Positions 1 through 12,718 of a stretch of DNA of 64,000 nt are shown one piece after another (the first letter of the stretch is position 1; every line of letters starts with the position of its first letter). Both the position numbers and the translations under genes were made by a program. The stretch covers positions 1,798,001-1,862,000 of the forward strand of contig CAVNZM010000004.1 of NCBI GenBank assembly GCA_963693365.1, written 5' to 3'. The notes below the pieces were generated by a model that saw only the letters and a list, made by a program, of their open reading frames with translations, made no database searches and was not told the origin of the DNA. The stretch is from Amoebidium appalachense (lineage: Eukaryota > Ichthyosporea).

Positions 1-203
1 CGCGCTTCACGTGCACGCCTCTGTGGAAAAACCAGCCGCCTGTTTTTGGTACGTAAAACCCAACCAAATCGGTCCCTCCCCCCCCCCCTCCCCCCCCCCC
101 CCCCCCCCCCTTTCCACCTTGCATGCATTATTCTACCCCACGGCTCCCACGACACATACACACTTCAATCCCATGCGCACAACATGGATACACAAAAGTA
201 TGT

Positions 204-749
204 TCACCCCTCCTCCTCCCCATCATCCACAATGCGCAGAGCAACTACCCTGCGTGGGTCCTTCACACAGTGTTCAGATCGGCGCACAGACGTGCCAGGC
301 GGTGCATGTGCCGTGTCAGAGTGTGTCTGCCAGTTGTCTCCTGCAGCCCTCACCACGTGCACACGACCAGGCATCACAAGCACCTGGGAGCCAATGGGTG
401 GAGCAGGTTGGTTACTGTATATGGAAAGAATGTTTGGAGGCCAAAGCACTACACACGTCCGCATGCTAGCACTAGTTCCGAACCCTCAACTTACTGGTTG
501 GGAAATGATTTACGAATTTGATGGTGATGGTATCGTGTATGGAGCCAACTTTTTTGTGGTGAAATAAAGTACAACATGGCAAGGATTGCTGCAAGTGCAC
601 ATAGGAGGGCAAGTGGCACCCAATGAGAACTATCGCAAAAGTTCATAAATTGGTTGCGTATTTGTGTTTGTTAGTGTGTTTGTTTGTGTGTGTGTAGGTG
701 GAGGTGGCGGTGGCGGTGGCAGCGATGGTGGTGGTGGTGGGTAGTGGAA

Positions 750-791
<42 letters not shown>

Positions 792-1026
792 GGAGGAGAC
801 GAAACTATGGGGGACGCATGCATACCTCGATCAGCACATCGCCAAAGGCCTTTGCCTTGCTCCTATCCTCCGTCACATACACCCCCGGCCCAAACATCCC
901 ACCGGAACTGGGCCGGAATCCCTCCTGGAATATAGCCCGGGCGGTATCGTGGCTGGGAGTGCCGTGATACATGATGACAGTGTGGCAGCCAAATTGGGCA
1001 CGGTGCCCACGACGACCACACGTGTG

Positions 1027-1084
<58 letters not shown>

Positions 1085-1888
1085 AGGGGGGGGGGGGGGG
1101 GGGTGGAGAGATGAGGAAGGAGGGGGGGGGGGGGCGGGGGGAGGAGGAGTGGGCGGAGGAAAGGTCAATAGACGGCAGGGGGCAAAGGGGGACGTAGGAT
1201 GGTTATGTGAAGATAATCGGTGCCAGTTTGTGTCCAAACTGGGAAAACAGGTGGGATGGGGGAGCGGGGAGAGGGGGGGGGGGAGGGGGGGGGGGGGGGG
1301 GGGGTGGCAGTTTTGGTGGGTAAGAGCAGTCACTTGAAAGTGATAATATGAAGTGAGCGCTAGAAAACACTACTGGTGCTTGGGGGGTCAGCCCATCAGA
1401 AACTATGGGGTGGATTCGGACGTATCCACCGGTGGCGCCACGACGCAGCATAGCAGCCGTGGCGGTGCCTGTAAGTGGCATAAATTTATATGTTTGTGTG
1501 TATATTTATATAGTAATCATATTTATTATCTTATATATTTGCACTATATTCATACTTCATAACATATATTCATAAAAATTATATAATTTTCATACACTAT
1601 TAGCGCTTCGCCTCGATTTTGGAATTTGGCGCAGTGGCTCAGATCAATCAAGCCAACCAATCAGACAGCAGGAAACTTTGGTCCGGGCGGCCCGGTATCG
1701 GTGCCCATGTCGCCATTTTCACCACCGGCGGATACGTCCGTATCCACCCCATAGTGAAGCAGAAAGATGGGTTCGTATGTGTGTGGGTGGGGGAAGGGAA
1801 ATAGGGAGACGGTGTTAAAGGCCAGGGGGAGGGGGGCGGCGATGGGGGGACCGGAGGGAGACAGGTTGTGTGTGTGGGGGGGGCCCAG

Positions 1889-1919
<31 letters not shown>

Positions 1920-2737
1920 ACAGGGAAGAAACAGAGAGGGGGGGGGGGGGGGGAGGTTACTTGTGACGGCGAGTGGTGTGTGTGGTACCACCACACAGCA
2001 CACAGGGGGGGTGACGATAAGCAGTCAGATGTTTTTCATCAGCACGGTAACACCCAACCCCATGCATGCAGGGGGGGCAGGGTAAAGCCCCCCCTCCTTC
2101 CCTACCTCTACCAAACCCTTCACCCCCTTTGCCCCCTTGCTGGTGACGTCACATTTTTCACTGTGTTCACCGGTCCCCGTGGCGCATTCCTTGCAGCACG
2201 TGGTGAACCCTTGCTTCCGATTTGCCGGACGGCGGCAACCAATGGCAGCACAGGGACGGAGGATCACGTTTCCTGTTGGGTGGGTGGCTGCATGCAGGCG
2301 GGAGGTACATTCCTCAGTGTGTGTGGAGGTACCTTCGGCACAGCCACGGCAGCAGGTCGAAAACCCACGGGGGTTGGCGCCCTGCAAATAGTCATTGACA
2401 CTCGGTTGAGACGTGCATGTTTTGATCATAAATTTCTTTCTACCATAAATGCCGTAGGGATGGACACTTTGGCATCCCCCTCCCCCCTCCCCCCCCCCCC
2501 CCCCCCCCCCCCCCCCTCTCTCCCTTCCTCCCCCCCTCTCTCCCTTCCTTCCCCCCTTCCTCCCTCCCTCCTTGGATGACTCTGAATAGAAACATCAAAA
2601 ATTTGGGTTCCGTTGCTTAACAATGCCCAATCATTCTCAAAGCCCCTAGCCAGTGCAGTGGGTTTCCTCTTATCTCAAGCCCCCTCTCTCTCTCCCCCCC
2701 CCCCCCCCCCCCCCCACACACACACCCTTTTTTTTTT

Positions 2738-2787
<50 letters not shown>

Positions 2788-4102
2788 AGAGAGAGAGCCG
2801 GGAGGAGGGGGGGGGGGGGGGGGCTTGAGGTAAAAGCGAAAACCAAGCGCTTCTGCACATAGAGATAGGCAGTATGCGCGGATTGAGGAAGTAAGCAATG
2901 GCACGGGTAGTTGTACGTGAAGGCGGGGGGAGGGGCGTGCAGGCCGGGTTTGCCCGGGGGGAGAAGGGGGGGGGGAGGGGGAGGAGGTGGGAGGGGTGGG
3001 GGGGGGGGGGGCACACATACATGAGTAGTGTTTGCGGCCCGGCCACACCCCATCAGGCACGGGTGGGCCCTTGCCACCCCCCTGAGTGTGTAGTAAGCAT
3101 CAAACCCCCTCTTGATGAGTCTTTGGCCCCTCTTGCATGTGGCTGTGTGTGCCTCATCCCCCCCACACCCCCCACAGCATGTGGTGTGACCTAGGTCATA
3201 ACGGGCTAGACGGGTGCAGCCCAGGTGGGAGCAGAGGGCGGAGATGGTGGTTGAATCGACGATTTGTGAGCGGCCAATGGGCTGCAAGGGATAAAAAATC
3301 AAAAAATAGGCCGGAATGGGGTTTGTGTTGAGGGTTGAAGATGAAGTGGGGGATAGAATTTGGATTAAAGCTGAATACCATATCAACATCACAGCTCCTA
3401 TCACCTCTTTTCTTTTTATTTTCTAAGTTGCAGGGGGAGGGGGGAAGGGGGGGGGAGGGGGGGGGGGGGGGGGGGGGTTTAGTGGTTTTTTTTAGTATGA
3501 ACTTTGTTCGGAGAAGTGGGAGGGTGGGGGGGGATTCTGATTGGAAGGCTGGGAGAGTGGTCCTACAAAATCGTCAACTTGGGTGTGTTTTTTTTTTTTT
3601 GGGAAGAATGGGGGGGGGGGGGGGGGGGGGGGGGGGGTGTATGTATTTGCGCGTTTGTGTGTGCGTGTGTGTGTTGGGGAGGCGGCGGCGGCGGCGGGCG
3701 GGGGGCCGGGGGGGGGGGGGGGGGGGGGGGAGAGAGAGGGGCGGAGTTGGGGGGTAATGGATGCGCATATTTCATACCTGGCTGAGAGCGGTCTGCAGGA
3801 TTGAGTCTGTGTCTGTCCCCCAGCCATGCACCCGTGCCTCACACTTGAGATCGTGGCCCTGGTGGGTGGGACACACACGGCAGCAGTAGAGCCCATGCGG
3901 TGTGTTGGGGCTACGTGGCCTCTCACACCTGAGGAGTGGGTTAAACCCAGTGTTAGAAGGGTTAGAATGGGTTGAAGAGGAATGACACGGGAGGGGGGGG
4001 GGGGGGGGGGGGGGATGCGTAGATTGTAGATAAAGTGAGGGACGGACTTGGATTATGGGACTGTAAGGGCGGAGCAGGAGAGGAGGGGCGGCGGCGGTTG
4101 CG

Positions 4103-4135
<33 letters not shown>

Positions 4136-4754
4136 GGGGAGGGGGGAGGGGAGGGGGGGGGAGGATCAGACAATGGCAAGCGGCCGGAACGTGTTGGTGG
4201 TAAGCGTGAGAACAAAAGAAAAATGGGGGGGGAAGGGGGGGAGGGGAAGTGAGCTCAGGTCATGTGCAATAGGGATGTTGAGCACAACAAGAACTGGGGG
4301 AGGATAGAAGTCTAGTTCCAAAGCCTTCGCATGAGCCCTTTTTTAACGACACTGTTACAGGTGATTATCCATTCCCCCCCCCCCCCCTCCCCCCACCAAA
4401 AAAAAAAAAAAAAAAACTCACACAAAAAAGAAACAATTTGCGACAACTTTAAAACGGAAAATCTTGAACGGCAATAGTTATGGCCTGTTGGTTGCATTGG
4501 CTGGTGCACAATGCTCATTACACGGTGATATAACATCAAACTTTAATCCTCTACACCCGTACGTTTAATGTGGTTTAGCCTGCTTTCCGCAAGGTTGTTG
4601 CTTTTAGTGGGGCCGTCCGGGAAAGGGGAGAGGGGAGAAGGGGGGGGGGGGGGGGGGGGGGGTCTTCAGCTGGAAAGCATTCCTACCATGTTCACAGGTG
4701 TGTTAGGGATACTAAGTCCTCACACATTTGGTCCTTTTCACTGGTTTGTCAAGC

Positions 4755-4785
<31 letters not shown>

Positions 4786-5322
4786 TTCTGGTAGGAATGC
4801 TTTCCAGCTGAAGAACCCCCCCCCCCCCCCCTCCTCCCACACAAAAAAAGAAAAAAAATAGATAAATGAAAAATAGAAAATAAAAACGTCTGCACAGGAC
4901 ACAGACACAGCCATCACTAAAACCTTCCCCCCCCCCCCCCCTCCCCCTCCCCTCCCCCCTCCCCCCCCCCCTCTCTCTTTACCACAAAAAGGAATAAAAA
5001 AAATTTAAAATGAAAAATGAAACGAGAAACAAAATAGCAGCAACAAAGAATAGCGAGAAGAAAAAGAAGAAGAAAGAAACAGAAAAGAAGAACGATGATG
5101 ACCGTCTGAGTGTTTCTTCACAGCCACCCATTTCTAACGAACGAGTGTTGATTATAGTTTTCGTTATCGCGTTTTATTAACACTATACTCCACACCAGTG
5201 CAGCTCCGGCTAAAAACCGAGATACGATATAATCCCCCCCCCCCCCCCCCCCCCCCCCCCTCCCCCCCTCCCCCCCCCCCCCCCCAAAAAAAAAAAAAAA
5301 AAAGCCTGAGAAAGAAAGAAAA

Positions 5323-5361
<39 letters not shown>

Positions 5362-5751
5362 GACACAGAAAGAAAGAAAAATAGAAAGAAAGAAAGCCTA
5401 GAAAGAAAAAGGAAAAGAAAAGAAGAAGAAGAAGAAGAAGAAGAAGAAGAAGAAAAGGAAAAAGAACGAAAAAAATCTTGCCTAAGAGGCGTATAGAAGA
5501 CGCAAGCAAATCCAAAACAAAAGCTCTGTTCAACCCCATACCCACCTCTTGCACACCCACTCAAAGTCTGCAGCCAGGCCCTTTTTACGTCTTGCCTCGG
5601 CCTTTTCCACCGCTGCCACACGGGCATAATGCCCCCTAGGCTGCCCCTTGCTGCTCGACACACCCACAGATATGCCTGCTCCCGGTGCCATGCCCTCAGG
5701 CGAGGGCGAAAAGGTTGGGTTTGTGTGGGAGCTCGATGAATTTCCCTCCAT
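204..5751 (-). CDS. PARP-like ADP-ribosyltransferase with N-terminal Cys/His modules (multi-exon)
   Basis: Exons in transcript order: 5546-5751 (ATG at 5751), 3778-3928, 3021-3281, 2106-2381 (3' edge uncertain), 826-1030, 204-383 (stop at 204). Joining exons 1-4 gives four modules of the form C-x(2-4)-C, then CC-x2-C, then H-x3-C; modules 1 and 3 are each rebuilt across an intron, which supports those splices. Exons 5-6 encode an ART fold: MYHGT (His), GPGVYVTEDRSKA (Tyr) and SEHCVKDPRR (Glu), the H-Y-E triad of PARP-type enzymes. It therefore probably transfers ADP-ribose from NAD to a target; the target is unknown. The modules look zinc-binding and may position the enzyme on nucleic acid or protein (inference). 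Exon 4 ends in phase 0 but exon 5 needs two preceding bases, so a small exon between 1031 and 2105, or another donor, is missing from this model. About 425 residues are placed. Confidence 0.75.
1403..1754. repeat. Inverted repeat with 33-bp arms in an intron
   Basis: Arms 1403-1435 and 1722-1754 are reverse complements with two mismatches, separated by 286 bases. Each arm holds an inner near-palindrome; GGATACGTCCGTATCC in the right arm is self-complementary apart from its central TC. It lies in the intron of the PARP-like gene between 1031 and 2105. It could be a small foldback or MITE-like element; no transposase is visible. Confidence 0.7.
2728..2786. repeat. Composite homopolymer T20-G39
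   Basis: A T run passes directly into a G run. The same T-then-G order recurs throughout the window, for example at 11716-11774, 24461-24517, 28804-28859, 35646-35697, 38352-38403, 47049-47098 and 63227-63275. The reverse-complement order, C then A, is seen at 5234-5303, 38572-38618 and 45104-45149. Confidence 0.9.
4641..4830. repeat. Foldback repeat: perfect 25-bp arms flanked by G and C runs
   Basis: The left arm 4664-4688 and right arm 4789-4813 are perfect reverse complements. A G run (4641-4662) precedes the left arm and a C run (4816-4830) follows the right arm, so the stem could extend through them. The 100-base spacer holds a further C run. It lies in intron 1 of the PARP-like gene. 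Confidence 0.85.
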
Positions 5752-6478
5752 TTTGTGTTAGTACCCTAGACTCCGCAAGACTCGGATATGTGCTTGTACG
5801 TGTGTGTGCAAACGTGCTAACTTTAGCTGCAGATGTAAATATAGGTATGATAATAGTACCTCGTGCACGTGAGTGTAGAATCGAATTTGTACAGGATTAC
5901 TCGACGGTGTAACTGAAAAACAAGAAAAGAAGAATTGAAACTGGGAAAAGTGTGCACGTAGTTTTTGTTTCAACGGATTTTTTGCGGTCTTTGTGCGCAT
6001 GCAAAGCCCAGAAGCTTCGGTGTGAACCTTGTACGTCAGCCATTTTCTCTTTATTTGGTCCTCCCTCCATGTGCTCTGTAGTATACGTAAGTATCGTGTT
6101 TTTGAAGTGTTTTTGAACAGTTTCAGGCCCCAGGTCGGCGAAGTTGAGGTTCGCCTGGCTGCCATTGGCACATGAGCCGCCTCCCGCTGATTGGTGTTCA
6201 CGTTTGCGGGTTTACCTAGTATGGCAACCTTTGTTCTAAATATAGTAAGTAAACACAATGCTCTTAACCATATTTGGCTACACAGTGCTTCACACAGAGC
6301 GGCAAGGCTGAGCACACTAAGCCAGGCTTCGGAAGTGTTCACTAATATTAGACTGTACGTTAGCACACGAAAACAGGACGCAAACAACACGCGGGCCACC
6401 CCTCCACCTTCATGCTGAGCACAGGAGTCCGGCCCACGCTTTTGGGCCGTCGCTTTGCAGTAGCCGTTCTTTCGTATG

Positions 6479-6525
<47 letters not shown>

Positions 6526-6594
6526 ACCCGCCCGCCCGCCCCCCCCCCCCCCCCCCCCCCCCCCCTCCCTCGCCACCGTCCTCCCCGCGGCTGC

Positions 6595-6632
<38 letters not shown>

Positions 6633-7446
6633 GCCCAACTTGGCAACGCACACACAGAAGGCAACACACCTGCATGCACGCACGCACACATGGAACACAC
6701 GAGCGCACGCACGCACGCACACAAATACACATGCACACATACGCACACACACGCACACACAAACACACGCCAGACACGCACACACACGCACACACACGCA
6801 CACACACACGCACTCGCACACACACTCCATACACACACGCACACACACACACACACTCAGGTCTCTGTTGCCCGGTCTTATCCCCTTCTTCATACATACC
6901 CCTGCTTCTCTTACTTTGCACAAGCGTTCCCAGCTTGAAAGATGCCTTACATGACACAGCCAAGTTTACAGCAGTACACATGGTCCACAGAGGCACACAC
7001 CACACCTAGACCCCTCCCCCCTTCCCCCCCCCCCCAAAAAAAAAACAAAAAAAAAGACAAAAAAACAAACAAACTTGATTCCCTACATACGGGCCCAACC
7101 CTGAATATGGGAACAACACGCTCCTCAACTTTTGTAGCCATCAGCTTTATTTTTCCTCAGTACTAACGGATATATGGACGCATCACACGTCCTCCTAAAG
7201 CTTCTTTTGACGCTGCAAATTCCACACTTTCAACCCCCCCTTCCCCCCTCCCCCCCCCTCACCCACCCAAACCCCCCCCCCCCCCCCCCCACCACCACCA
7301 CTTATAGTTTTTTTGGGGGGCATGAGTTGGCGGAAGGGTGAGAGGGGGATTTTTCCGGGGGTGGGTGGGTGCGGGGGGTGGGGGGAGGGAAAGGGGACAG
7401 GCGGGAAATGCCAATGACCTGAAGACTTGTGTCAAGCAGACGCAAC
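5752..7446. other. Divergent intergenic region between PARP-like and DCD-like genes
   Basis: No gene is supported here. The two flanking start codons face away from each other, so promoters for both probably lie inside. The right half is low complexity: C runs at 6481-6525 and 6541-6565, then a (CA)n/(CACG)n stretch at about 6660-6860. The long Pro-, Gly- and Cys/Val-rich reading frames in this region only reflect these repeats. Confidence 0.6.
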
Positions 7447-8204
7447 ATGCACCGGGCACCAGAACCATACACCCCGCCAGAATGGGCTGCACACCTGCCC
7501 AGCCCACCCACACGCATACGGATGGCACAGTTACCCACACCCGTGCACGAGTGGAATCTACCTGGAAAACCGGATGGGTTCAATGTTTACATCAAGAGAG
7601 ATGACTTGACTGGTTCAGCTCTTAGCGGCAATAAGGTGTGTATTGGGATGGGGGAGAGTTGCCTTGGGTGAGGAATGGATGATTGAGAGAGTTTGTGTGA
7701 GGTTGTGCGTGTGTTCTTGGGTGCATGTGTGCATTTTGAAGGGTATCGGACGGGGACGGGAATAGGCTGTGGGTGGTTGCTAATCGTGGATGGGAATGTG
7801 TACGTGTGTGTGCACGTGAGTGTGTGTGCACGTGTGTGTGTTTGTGGGTAAGGATGTGGTTGGAGTAGCACTCGTGGTGTTGGGGGTGGATATAGTGTGT
7901 GTGTGTGTGTGTATTTAGGGGGGGGAGTGGGGGGGGGGGGAGGGGGTAGGAGAGAGAGAGAGAGATTGAGAGAAAGTGGGGAGGAGGGGGCTGGGAGAGG
8001 GGAGAGGGGAGGGGGGCAGGTGGCGAGGGGAAGGGGCCGGATACCGCGAATGAATGAGTGCAAGTTTTTTATTTTTTTATTATTTTTATTTTATTTTTTT
8101 TGGGGGGGGGGGGGAGGGGGGGGGGGGGGGGGTGGTTACTAAAGTGTGTGGCCTTTCCAGATGTTTCTTTAGGTAAGATTACACCAAAACATTGTTCTCC
8201 AGGG

Positions 8205-8238
<34 letters not shown>

Positions 8239-9389
8239 AGGGGGAGTGGTACTCACAGAATTTTTCGGACATACTGGTAGCTGTCTGCCCAACATTCGCC
8301 GGAGTCTGTGCCTTCCCCTCCCCTCGCTCTCCCGCGCCGTGGGTCCGGGGGGAGGGGGGGGGGGAGGGGGGGGGAGGGGGGGCAGGGGGATATGTTGGAG
8401 CGGGGGAGGAGAGGGTGGGGAAGAGAGTGGGAGAAACAGGCAAATATCTGTGATCTGACCCACCATGTTCAGGTGCGTAAACTCGAGTTTCTGATGGCGG
8501 ATGCCCTATCCAAGAAATGTGACACAGTGATCACATGTGGTGCCGTGCAAAGCAACCATGCTAGGGCCACGGCTGTGGCTGCTAGAGAGCTCGGCATGTC
8601 TGCCCATTTGATGCTGCGTTCTGACGATCCAAACAATGCTGATATAGGCTCAAGCGGTAGCCTCCCCCCCCCCCTCCCCCCCCCCCCCCCTCTCCCGCCC
8701 CCGCCCCTCTTCTCTCTTTCTGCTCCTGCCACCCCCCTCTCCCCCCCCCCCCCCCCCCCCTCCCCTCCCCCCCCCCCCCCCCCCCCCCCCCCCTCTCCCC
8801 CCCCTCCCTCCCTCTCAACCCTTAATCCCGTTTTATATTAAGCCGTGAGGTCAACACAATCAACCACCATTCCTGGCACCGACGACTCCATTTTGTTGCT
8901 CTGCATGGCATTTCAAGGTTTGCCAAAGTCTATGTAGTGTTGGGTGATGAAGGAGCTACCGTGTGCCTGTTGTCAGCAGGTGATTTGATAGAAGAGAGTG
9001 TGCCTACTCCCAGCCGGTGGGTGGGTGGGTGGTGGTGGTGGTGGGGGAAAGGGGGGGAGGGGGGAGGGGGGGAAAGAGAGAGAAAGGGAGAAGGGGAGAA
9101 CGGGAGAGAGAGAAGGGACTGGCCGGGGGTGGGGGGTGGGGGGTATATGGGAGGGAAAAAAACATTAGGGCCGAGGGTCCCATTTGTGGGGCGGGCTGCG
9201 GGGGAGGGCGGGAGAGGAGGAGGGGCTGGAATTAAGGGTTACTAGACGGAGGGGAAAGGGTTAAAAAGCAGTATAGTCAACGATTATATGGCCAACCACC
9301 AGTTCGTGTGTGTGTGTGGGGGTGGGTGGGTGGGTGGGGGGGGGGGGGGATGAAGGGGAGGCTGGGGAGGAAGGTGTGTGTGTGTGTGG

Positions 9390-9420
<31 letters not shown>

Positions 9421-9447
9421 TGGTCTTAGGAGGGAGGTGTGTGTGTG

Positions 9448-9536
<89 letters not shown>

Positions 9537-9929
9537 GCGCGTGTGTGGGCGCATGTGTTTATGTGGTTTGTGTGTGCGTGTGTGCATGTGTCTGTCTCTC
9601 TGTCTGTTGTCTCTCTCTCTGTGTGTGTGGAAATGGGTGTGTGTCTTCTTGTTTCACCCTAGGGACTCAAAAACAAAAAAAAAACTGACCGGCTGGTGTG
9701 TGGCAGCGCAGGCAATATCCTACTAGACCGCATGGTAGGGGCCAGCATCTACTTGGTGCCCCGAGTACCGTACCTCACTGGTCTACTGCCCCGTATGGAG
9801 TATCTGGCATCAACACTGCAAGAGAAGGGACATAGGCCGTATTTGATTCCCGTGGGGGGGTCAAATACGGTGGGCCTGTGGGGTTACTTCGAGGGTATGA
9901 GGGAGATTTTGGAGCAGGTGGGTGGGTGT

Positions 9930-9968
<39 letters not shown>

Positions 9969-10854
9969 TGTGTGTGTTGGAGGGGGGGGGGGAGGGGGGG
10001 GGGGGGGAGGGAGGGAGGGGGAGGGGGGGGCGCAGCCACATGGGCTTATTATCATGATGTTGCTACTATAATGTGTTAGTATAGGATTTGGTGTTGGACG
10101 CACATATGTTTGGAAGGTGGATTACACTAATATAGCCGTCTTTCTTGATGGGGGGAAGGGCAGGGGGTAATCACGGGGGGGCCCACAGGATTGTTTCTAT
10201 GTTTTCACCCTTCCCCTTTCTTTATTTCTTCCTTTATTTCTTTATTTCTTTTCTTTTTTTTCCCTTTTTTTTTTTTTTTTTTAAAGGGGGGGAAGGGAAG
10301 GGGGGGGGGGAAGGGGGGGGGGGATCGGGGGACGTAATCGACCAGCCCACAAAGCCGGGATATATAGGTAAACGACGACGTGGGTGGTGTGGCTTCTTTG
10401 GCAAGGAAGTTTGTAACCGTGACAGAAGATGACATACGTCAGGCACAGACACTTTTTGTCATTCGTTTCTTTCTTTTTGATGAGGCCCATGAGTAACAAT
10501 CCCTATATTGATCTGGTGTGTCATATGCAGGGGCTATCAGGCAAGATCAGTGACATTGTTCTGAGCTGTGGCAGTGGAGGCACGGCCTGTGGTTTGGCTC
10601 TGGCCAACCATCTGGTGGGCAGCCCATTCAAGGTCCATGCTGGTATGTGAGGTGTCAATCTCCCCTCTTCCTCCCCCCCCCTCCCCTCCTCCCCCCCTCA
10701 CCTCCAACAAGCAAATAAATAAATAAATAAATAAAAATATATAAACCTAACCACCTTTTCACCTCTACTTGTGCTACCATAGTTCTCATTTCAGTACCTA
10801 CACAGCAGACACAGATGTATTGCAGCATGATAATAGAGCTGTAGGTTTCTCACT

Positions 10855-10900
<46 letters not shown>

Positions 10901-11724
10901 TCCCCCTCTCCCCGTCCCCCGCCTCCCCTCCCTCCCTCCTTCCCCCTCCTTCTTTTCTGGGGCCCCCGTGTTTGTCATTGACCGTGGCCAATCTGAAATC
11001 AAGCAGCAAGAGCATGCATAAATATAGAAAGCATTTTACTTCTTCATTTTGAGGTGATGCACAAACATGTTCAGTTGTGTCCCGTAATCCCTCTGAAAAC
11101 ACACAGACACACACCAACGCACGAACACACACACACAATCACACACGCCCACGATCTCGCACTCACACACAGACACATACCCCACCACCACGTGCTCACA
11201 CCCAACCCTACCCACCTACCCACCATGCCTTCCTCCTGCCATCTTAATTATCCCCCCCCTCCCCCCCCCCCCCCCCCCCCCTCCCCCCCCCCTCAACAAA
11301 AAAAAACAAACAAACAAACAAACAAACCCCCCTCCCCCCAATAAAGAAACAAAAACACACATAAAAAAATTAAACACACACATACCTTTCTAACCTCCCC
11401 CCCCCCCCCCCCCCCCACCTCAAAAGTGAGTGTGTGTGACAATGCTGCATACTTCCACGGACACGTGAACGAGACATTGCAGGAGCTCGGAATTACAAAC
11501 CTGAAGTCTGAGGTGAGTGAGAGGATATATATAAGTGCAGAGTGGCGAAGTCGCTGGTGGTGTCGTGTGTGTAAACTTGGGCCCCGCTGAGTGCGGGTGT
11601 TGGACAGTGTCTTTCTCTTCCATACGTCCTTTTTTTTTTTTTTTTTTTAGGGTGGTGGTAGTGATCGTGATGGTTGTGGTGGGTTGGTGGGTGGGTGGGT
11701 GGAAGGTGGTGGTGGTTTTTTTTT

Positions 11725-11774
<50 letters not shown>

Positions 11775-12133
11775 CTGGGAGGAAGCGCATACACCGGGTG
11801 AAAGTCCTTTGCATTCACGGTTCTCGTGCCCACATCCCATCCCTCCGCTAACCAATCCATATTTAAATTTTTAGTCAGATAGAGGGGAGTGAGAACCAGG
11901 GGTTTTGTTTAGTGGGGTGTAGGAGGAGTAGTGAAGAGCTCTAAAACACAAGGGTGATCATGAGATTGCCAGCCTTTGTGTAATTGTCTGTTGCCGAAGC
12001 GCTTTTGTTGTCTTCCCCGCTGACGAGATACAAAGATGTGAAGAGGGATGGGAGGTGTTTCTCGTCTTCCCCTCTTCACCCATACTTTGGTTTCTTGTCT
12101 TTATAGAGGTGTTTTTGTGTGTGTGTGTGTTTA

Positions 12134-12172
<39 letters not shown>

Positions 12173-12672
12173 TGATGGGGGGAGGGAGGGGGGGAGGGGG
12201 GAGACGGAGAGAGGATCGGAAACAATCGAATAGGATAGCACATATAGCATCATACTAATTACCTGTTGCAACCGCATCAGGTATACACAAAGCAGGATTG
12301 TAAACCAACGAATACCCCGCAGGCAGCTCAGTGAGTCACTCTCAGACGAGAAATTAATTATATTTTTCTTCCCCAGGAAATTCTGGATGTGATTGACGGC
12401 TACAAGGGGAAGGGCTATGGTGTGAGCACGGATGACGAGTTGACCCTTTTGCGTGACATTGGACGGTACATGTCCCCCTGAGCCCTCCCCCCCCCCCCCC
12501 CCCCCCACCCTTTCCCTTGTGTCTGCCTACCCCCCCCCCCCCCCCCCTCCACACACCTGGTTTGTTGCACAGCTATGTCCATGCCAGAATGCTCATTGTG
12601 TGTGCATCACGTAGCTCTTTGCTGTGTTTTTGGGTATGTTTGTTTTTGTACTACGTGCTATTCTCCCCCAAC

Positions 12673-12718
<46 letters not shown>

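Noticed and set aside
1076-1103. TTTAGGG-like telomere motif
   Set aside because: It occurs once before a G run and is not tandem. T-run/G-run junctions also lack a regular telomere unit.
2025-2429. A separate small zinc-finger gene on the minus strand
   Set aside because: The modules are internal exons of the PARP-like gene; splicing in phase to 3021-3281 completes a module.
5758-7005. A 415-residue minus-strand open frame
   Set aside because: Its bulk is Cys/Val and Gly repeats from (GT)n and G runs; the rest has no family similarity and lies in the spacer between two divergent genes.
6412-7009. Pro-, His- and Thr-rich plus-strand frames
   Set aside because: They are translations of C runs and (CA)n arrays. 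The same holds for many frames across the window, such as those at 29826-30440 and 59180-59722.
9439-9540. Regularly spaced repeat that might suggest a CRISPR array
   Set aside because: It is a simple tetranucleotide array without spacers, in an intron of a eukaryotic gene.
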